Shown here in pieces: positions 6,248-10,340 of a stretch of DNA of 10,340 bases; the stretch's first letter is position 1; every line of letters starts with the position of its first letter. The DNA lies in assembly GCA_020028595.1 (NCBI GenBank), contig JAIBHQ010000012.1:1-10340 (forward strand), written 5' to 3'. Both the position numbers and the translations under genes were made by a program. The notes below the pieces were generated by a model. The model did not search any database. It worked only from the letters and a program-made list of their open reading frames with translations, and had not been told where the DNA came from. The DNA is from Nitrospirota bacterium (GTDB lineage Bacteria; Nitrospirota; Nitrospiria; Nitrospirales; Nitrospiraceae).

Positions 6248-6301
6248 GACGCGCTTTTTACGCACGTTCACATCCTGCCCGAGCCGTCATAAAGGACATC
6301 C

Positions 6302-7195
6302 GTGACCCTCCAAGAATTGATCCTGACCCTTCACCGATTTTGGGCCGACCGGGGTTGCGTCATCCACCAGCCCTATGATCTGGAAATGGGGGCGGGAACC
6401 TTCCATCCGGCCACGTTCCTGCGCGCGCTGGGGCCGGAGCCGTGGAAAGCCGCCTACCCGCAACCCTGCCGCCGTCCCACCGACGGCCGCTACGGAGAAA
6501 ATCCGAACCGGCTTCAGCATTATTACCAGTACCAGGTCGTCCTCAAGCCGTCTCCGGACAACATCCAGTCGCTCTATCTCGACAGCCTGAAATGCCTGGG
6601 CATCAACCCCAGGCAGCACGATATCCGGTTCATCCAGGACGATTGGGAATCACCGACGCTCGGCGCGTGGGGACTGGGCTGGGAAGTCCGTCTGGACGGC
6701 ATGGAAATCACGCAATTCACGTACTTTCAGGAGATCGGCGGCATCGAATTGAACCCGATTACCGTCGAGCTGACCTACGGCACGGAGCGGATCGCCATGT
6801 ATCTCCAGCAAGTCGACTCGGTCTTCGATCTGGCATGGAACGACACGGTTTCGTACGGCGACATTCATCATCAAACCGAAGTGCAGTTCTCGAAATATAA
6901 CTTCGAAGAAGCCGATGTGCCGATGCTGATGGCGACATTTCAGGCCTTCGAGGCCGAAGCGAAGCGGTTGATCGGGAAAGGCCTCACGCTGCCGGCTTAC
7001 GACTACTGCATCAAAACGTCGAACCTGTTCAATCTCCTCGACGCGCGCGGCGCCATCAGCGTCGCGGACCGAACCGGCTACATCGCGCGCGTACGCGGCC
7101 TGGCGCGCCTTTGCGCAGAACACTATCTGCACGAACGCGAATCGATGGGGCACCCCTTGCTCAAGACACGCACACCGGCGGCGAAGGCGCGGTAG
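6302..7195 (+). CDS. glyQ: Glycyl-tRNA synthetase alpha subunit
   Basis: A 297-residue catalytic subunit of the bacterial alpha2-beta2 glycyl-tRNA synthetase, which charges tRNA-Gly with glycine in the cytoplasm. The translated start [19 protein letters not shown] is typical of GlyQ. Class II core elements are visible: [27 protein letters not shown] (22-48), [16 protein letters not shown] (motif 2 region, 55-70), [25 protein letters not shown] (from 112), and motif 3 [14 protein letters not shown] (156-169) with Gly160 and Arg163. Length matches the family. The start is a GTG; AAAGGA (6291-6296) lies at good spacing. The C-terminal tail after residue 285 is basic and poorly conserved. The beta-subunit gene follows 7 nt later, forming a glyQS operon. 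Confidence 0.97.
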   Translation: MTLQELILTLHRFWADRGCVIHQPYDLEMGAGTFHPATFLRALGPEPWKAAYPQPCRRPTDGRYGENPNRLQHYYQYQVVLKPSPDNIQSLYLDSLKCLGINPRQHDIRFIQDDWESPTLGAWGLGWEVRLDGMEITQFTYFQEIGGIELNPITVELTYGTERIAMYLQQVDSVFDLAWNDTVSYGDIHHQTEVQFSKYNFEEADVPMLMATFQAFEAEAKRLIGKGLTLPAYDYCIKTSNLFNLLDARGAISVADRTGYIARVRGLARLCAEHYLHERESMGHPLLKTRTPAAKAR

Positions 7196-7202
7196 CACGG
7201 GC

Positions 7203-9356
7203 ATGGCGCGCGCGAAACAATCCCCCCGCGCCAACACGTCGAAACCGGCCACGGCGGCAGGGGCCGAGTGCTTCCTGGAAATCGGAGTCGAAGAGTTGCC
7301 GTACCAGTTCGTCGCGCCGGCCCTGCGCGCTCTCGCCGAATCGTCCGAACGATTGCTCAAAGAACTGCGGTTGACCCATGGGACCGTCAAAACCGTCGGG
7401 ACTCCACGGCGGCTGGTGCTGGTGATCCAGCAACTGGCCACCCGCCAGACCCCGGCTGAAAAGGAAGCGATGGGTCCCTCCAAAGCCGTGGCATTCGATC
7501 CGGCCGGACAGCCGACGAAAGCCGCACTTGGATTCGCCGCATCGCAGGGCCTGGCCGTGACCGATCTGGAAATTCGCGCCACTGCGAAAGGCGAGTACGT
7601 CTTTGCCGTCAAACGTGAGCCGGGGCGGCAGACCTCGATGCTGCTTCCCGGTCTTCTGTCGGAGCTGATCGGTGGCTTGTCCTTCCCCAAATCCATGAAG
7701 TGGAACGCCTCGGAAGTGCGGTTTGCCCGTCCGATTCGATGGCTGACGGCATTGTACGGCGGCAAAGTCGTGCCGATTCAGTGGGGGGGAATCAAAGCGG
7801 GCAATCGCACACAGGGGCACCGGTTTCTCGGATCCGGAAATTCCAGGGGTCTGGCCGTCAAGGATTGGAAGTCCTACGTCGCGACGCTCGAACGCAACGG
7901 AGTCATTCCGGATCAGGACGCGCGCCGCGCCATGATCCTGACACAACTGAACCGCCTGGCCGCATCCGCACGGGGCCACCTCCATCGCGACGACGCGCTG
8001 CTCGAACAAGCAGTCTTCACCGTGGAATATCCGCATGCGATTCTCGGCTCGTTCAATCCCCAATATCTGTCGCTGCCGAAAGAAATCCCCATGACGGCGA
8101 TGAAGGAGCACCAGGGGTTTTTCCCGCTGATCGATAAGAACGGCGGGTTGCTCCCGCAATTTCTGTCGATCGCCAACATAAAGGTGCCGGGCATGGCGCT
8201 GATCCAGAAGGGCAACGAACGCGTCCTGGCCGCCCGATTGGCCGATGCCAGGTTTTATTTCGATGAAGACAGGAAAATGACGCTTGCGGATCGCGCCGAG
8301 CGGCTCTCACAGATGACGCTGCACCAGCGGCTCGGCACGCTCAAACAAAAAACCTCCCGTGTCCGCCAGTTGGCCGTCAAGCTGGCAGACGCCTTGAACC
8401 GGTCGGATCTCGGCCGCGCAGCTGACCGCGCGGCGCTGCTCAGCAAAGCTGACTTGTTAACCGGCGTAGTCGGCGAGTTTCCCGGCTTGCAGGGCATCCT
8501 GGGCGGGCAATACGCCAGGCACGACGGGGAACCGGACGAGGTCTGCCACGCCATCCAGGAGCAGTATCTTCCGCCGGCCATGGAAGGCGAGATTCCGCCG
8601 TCCGTGCTCGGGAAGATCCTGTCGCTTGCGGACCGGCTCGATACCATCGTGGCGTTCTTCCACGTCGGGCTCGTCCCAAGCGGTTCGGAAGATCCCTTCG
8701 CGCTGCGCCGCCATGCGACGGCCATCATACGCATCCTGATCGAAGGGCATTTACGCGTGAACCTGCTGGAACTGGAAGCCCAGGCCAAGCGGCTGATCCA
8801 GCAGGACGGATTCAAGGGCACCAGCGACGCCTCGACGCTGGCGTTCATCGCCGATCGCCTTCGGTTCTACGTGAAGACCGCCCATCGCTTCCGGGACGAC
8901 GTCATCGAGGCCGTGCTCAAGGCGGCTCATCGAAACGCGTTCGATCCGCTCGACCTCCTGGCCCGCATGCAGGCCCTGGAACAGATCACGACCAGGCACG
9001 AGTTCGATCCGCTCATCATCGGATTCAAACGCGCCCACCGCCTGATCGAAAAGGAGCAGTGGGAACGCCGCAAGATCGACGTCTCGCTGTTCAAGCATCC
9101 GGCCGAGCACGAGCTGTACAAGGCGCTCGTCGAGAGCCGCAACGGGTCCCTGACGCACCTGGCAAAAGGCGATTACCGGGCCCTGCTGGACGCGCTGGTC
9201 GGCATAAAAACACCCGTCGATGCCTTCTTCGATGGCGTCATGGTCAACGTACAGGATCAGGCGCTGCGTGCGAATCGCCTCTCCTTGCTCTACGAGATCG
9301 ATCAGCTGTTTCTGGGCTTTGCCGACTTTTCTCAGATTATCGTGCAGGGAACTTAG
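7203..9356 (+). CDS. glyS: Glycyl-tRNA synthetase beta subunit
   Basis: A 717-residue tRNA-binding subunit that works with GlyQ. The family signature FLEIGVEELP is at 24-33, preceded by a basic, Ala-rich extension of about 20 residues longer than usual. An HD-type domain is marked by YARHDGE near residue 440, then a helical region with PFALRRHATAII near 500 and a C-terminal anticodon-binding DALR-like domain ending in ANRLSLLYEIDQLFLGFADFSQ. The alpha subunit gene ends 7 nt upstream; no strong ribosome site is visible, so coupling is likely. The stop codon TAG lies exactly at the left end of the inverted-repeat element described at 9355-9568: the T is chromosomal and the AG belongs to the repeat. 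The last few residues (IIVQGT) may therefore differ from the ancestral end. Confidence 0.96.
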   Translation: MARAKQSPRANTSKPATAAGAECFLEIGVEELPYQFVAPALRALAESSERLLKELRLTHGTVKTVGTPRRLVLVIQQLATRQTPAEKEAMGPSKAVAFDPAGQPTKAALGFAASQGLAVTDLEIRATAKGEYVFAVKREPGRQTSMLLPGLLSELIGGLSFPKSMKWNASEVRFARPIRWLTALYGGKVVPIQWGGIKAGNRTQGHRFLGSGNSRGLAVKDWKSYVATLERNGVIPDQDARRAMILTQLNRLAASARGHLHRDDALLEQAVFTVEYPHAILGSFNPQYLSLPKEIPMTAMKEHQGFFPLIDKNGGLLPQFLSIANIKVPGMALIQKGNERVLAARLADARFYFDEDRKMTLADRAERLSQMTLHQRLGTLKQKTSRVRQLAVKLADALNRSDLGRAADRAALLSKADLLTGVVGEFPGLQGILGGQYARHDGEPDEVCHAIQEQYLPPAMEGEIPPSVLGKILSLADRLDTIVAFFHVGLVPSGSEDPFALRRHATAIIRILIEGHLRVNLLELEAQAKRLIQQDGFKGTSDASTLAFIADRLRFYVKTAHRFRDDVIEAVLKAAHRNAFDPLDLLARMQALEQITTRHEFDPLIIGFKRAHRLIEKEQWERRKIDVSLFKHPAEHELYKALVESRNGSLTHLAKGDYRALLDALVGIKTPVDAFFDGVMVNVQDQALRANRLSLLYEIDQLFLGFADFSQIIVQGT

Positions 9357-9568
9357 CCCGCATTATCCATGAACGCTTCTACTGCAATCACGGATTCGCT
9401 GCTACGACAAGCCTGCACGCGGCTTGCCGGGCGTGCAGGCGGGCGGGCTCGCCGCCCGTCCCCTCGACGTACTGTTTCAAGTACGCCTCGGGTTCTCCCG
9501 GCTCCACGCGCCCGTCTCGCGACGCGACTGCGTGATTTCGCAACGAACCGTCATGAATAATGCGGGCT
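9355..9568. mobile_element. MITE-like element with 18-bp terminal inverted repeats
   Basis: The left end AGCCCGCATTATCCATGA (9355-9372) and the right end TCATGAATAATGCGGGCT (9551-9568) are inverted copies matching at 17 of 18 bases. Similarity resumes further in at equal distance from both ends: AATCACG at positions 32-38, then A-x-TCGC at 40-45. The interior is a string of hairpins: 10-bp perfect GCCTGCACGC/GCGTGCAGGC (9411-9440), CGGGCGG/CCGCCCG (9440-9458), CGTACT/AGTACG (9468-9485), CGGG/CCCG (9489-9500). At 214 bp with no credible gene it looks like a non-autonomous miniature transposable element; the parent family is not identified. No clear target-site duplication is visible. It sits between glyS and the next gene and would be transcribed as a highly structured RNA. 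Confidence 0.72.
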
Positions 9569-9583
9569 GCCCGGTGAACAGGC

Positions 9584-10090
9584 ATGACAGACACGCGCAA
9601 CGAGCAGGACGCAGACGCGGGCACGACCGAGGCCCTGCGCCAGGGGCCTGTGCGTCGCTTCTCCGTGCTGATCACGCTGACGCTGATCGTCCTGTGCAAC
9701 ACCATCATCCTCCTCGGCATATGGGCGAGCGGGATCAACCTGGACAGCCTGTTTCATGCTCCGGATCGTTTCAACCCAGGCCGGGACGAGTGCGTCCGGT
9801 ACAATTGGTACAAAGTTTCAGGGGTGCAACAGCCGGTGCGACTGTGCTACGAATGGATCAACTTATCCGATCCGACCGGCAACACCCATACGTTTCAGGA
9901 AGACACCGATATCGTGCTCGGAGCGGACGGGAAACTGCACTACGAACCGGGCGAGCGGGCGGCCGCACGATTGTTTATCCTGCTTGCCTTTGCCGGCACG
10001 GTGCTGGCACTGGGAATGGCCCTGTCGAAGTTCCTCATCGCGCGCTACCGTTTGCGGCTGGAGGCCATGAGCCGTATCAAACCATCGTGA
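9584..10090 (+). CDS. Unrecognised membrane protein with two transmembrane helices
   Basis: A 168-residue protein I do not recognise. A short charged cytoplasmic N-terminus (1-25) leads to a first hydrophobic helix (about 26-50, VLITLTLIVLCNTIILLGIW), then about 75 residues that are probably periplasmic, then a second helix (about 128-149, LFILLAFAGTVLALGMALSKF) and a basic C-terminal tail rich in Arg. The periplasmic part carries two cysteines (CVRYNWYK and VRLCYEW), perhaps a disulfide, and an acidic ligand-like segment around DTDIVLGADGKLHYEPGE. It begins 15 nt after the inverted-repeat element and ends 35 nt before ppdK, in the same direction, so it may be cotranscribed with either. The ribosome site is weak (ACAGGC just before ATG). 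Coding is supported by the hydrophobicity pattern and GC-rich third positions; function unknown. Confidence 0.75.
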   Translation: MTDTRNEQDADAGTTEALRQGPVRRFSVLITLTLIVLCNTIILLGIWASGINLDSLFHAPDRFNPGRDECVRYNWYKVSGVQQPVRLCYEWINLSDPTGNTHTFQEDTDIVLGADGKLHYEPGERAAARLFILLAFAGTVLALGMALSKFLIARYRLRLEAMSRIKPS

Positions 10091-10125
10091 CGCATCGAGG
10101 CGAATCTCGTTAGAAGAGGGGCAGC

Positions 10126-10340
10126 GTGGCTAAGAAATACGTCTACTACTTCGGCGACGGAAAAGCCGACGGCGCCGGCGACATGAAGAATCTTCTGGGC
10201 GGCAAGGGCGCCGGCCTGGCGGAAATGACGAACCTCAAAATTTCCGTTCCTCCCGGTTTCACCATCTCCACCGAAGCCTGCGTCGAATACTACAAGCGAA
10301 AAAAAACCTATCCCCCGGGCATGTGGGAACACGCCCTGCA
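10126..10340 (+). CDS. ppdK: Pyruvate, phosphate dikinase, N-terminal part
   Basis: I read 71 codons from a GTG at 10126 to the right edge. The N-terminus (MAKKYVYYFGDGKADG) and the following DMKNLLGGKGAGLAEMTNL, then VPPGFTISTEAC and a YPPGMW segment, are characteristic of the nucleotide-binding domain of PPDK; GGKGAGLAEM is the glycine-rich ATP-grasp start shared with PEP synthase, but the opening residues favour PPDK. The enzyme interconverts pyruvate, ATP and phosphate with PEP, AMP and pyrophosphate, and in autotrophs using the reductive TCA cycle it makes PEP for sugar synthesis. AGAGGGG (10114-10120 region) gives a good ribosome site for the GTG start. The gene continues outside the window. 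Confidence 0.93.
   Translation, partial: MAKKYVYYFGDGKADGAGDMKNLLGGKGAGLAEMTNLKISVPPGFTISTEACVEYYKRKKTYPPGMWEHAL

Noticed and set aside
6055..6301. T-box, glycine riboswitch or other leader upstream of glyQ
   Set aside because: No T-box sequence, tandem glycine aptamer or terminator/antiterminator pair is visible, and the inferred leader is only about 48 nt.
7161..8159. Long minus-strand frames opposite glyQ and glyS (also 6650-7765)
   Set aside because: They are antisense to highly conserved synthetase subunits and show no recognizable domain; they result from high GC codon usage.
9369..9560. Small open frame inside the inverted-repeat element
   Set aside because: It spans the interior hairpins, is Arg/Pro/Ser-rich with no domain, and has no ribosome site; not a credible gene or transposase.
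1..10340. CRISPR arrays, tRNA or rRNA genes, phage or toxin-antitoxin genes
   Set aside because: No regularly spaced repeats, cloverleaf genes, rRNA segments or typical toxin/antitoxin or phage proteins were seen on either strand.

Overview
The window is GC-rich, densely coded bacterial chromosome. Mixed metabolic gene content, many GTG starts, a two-subunit glycyl-tRNA synthetase, an animal-type short transketolase, a periplasmic copper nitrite reductase and the start of a pyruvate phosphate dikinase suggest an environmental Gram-negative chemolithotroph. A Nitrospira-like member of Nitrospirota is my best guess. This is inferred from gene content and protein style only; no rRNA or other taxonomic marker lies in the window.

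Left half (1-6054), all on the minus strand, so transcription runs right to left. An Rrf2-type regulator with a four-cysteine cluster overlaps by an ATGA junction a TSUP/TauE-family membrane permease. A transketolase with its own promoter follows, and 9 bp after it a Crp/Fnr-family regulator without Fnr iron-sulfur cysteines. Four bases past that regulator's stop is a perfect 10+6+10 inverted repeat (2019-2044) with Fnr-like geometry, placed where an activator of the next gene would sit. That gene is a nirK-type copper nitrite reductase with all copper ligands. A strong hairpin, an 8-strand-sized outer-membrane beta-barrel protein and the N-terminus of a lipoprotein of the amino-acid-binding (SBP family 3) fold follow. 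The picture is a nitrogen-oxide-responsive regulator sitting beside its likely target, nirK, with two uncharacterised envelope proteins downstream.

Centre (6055-6301) is a divergent intergenic region. It carries an AT-rich island with a near-consensus -10 abutting the Rrf2 start codon (possibly a leaderless transcript), and on the other strand a TTGACA-type promoter for glyQ.

Right half (6302-10340), all plus strand: glyQ and glyS (glycyl-tRNA synthetase alpha and beta), a 214-bp MITE-like element with 18-bp terminal inverted repeats whose first two bases complete the glyS stop codon, an unrecognised two-TM protein, and the 5' end of ppdK.

The most noteworthy items are the regulator/palindrome/nirK arrangement with two envelope companions, and the small inverted-repeat element fused to the end of glyS. 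I did not find a CRISPR array, tRNA, rRNA, transposase gene or phage genes.
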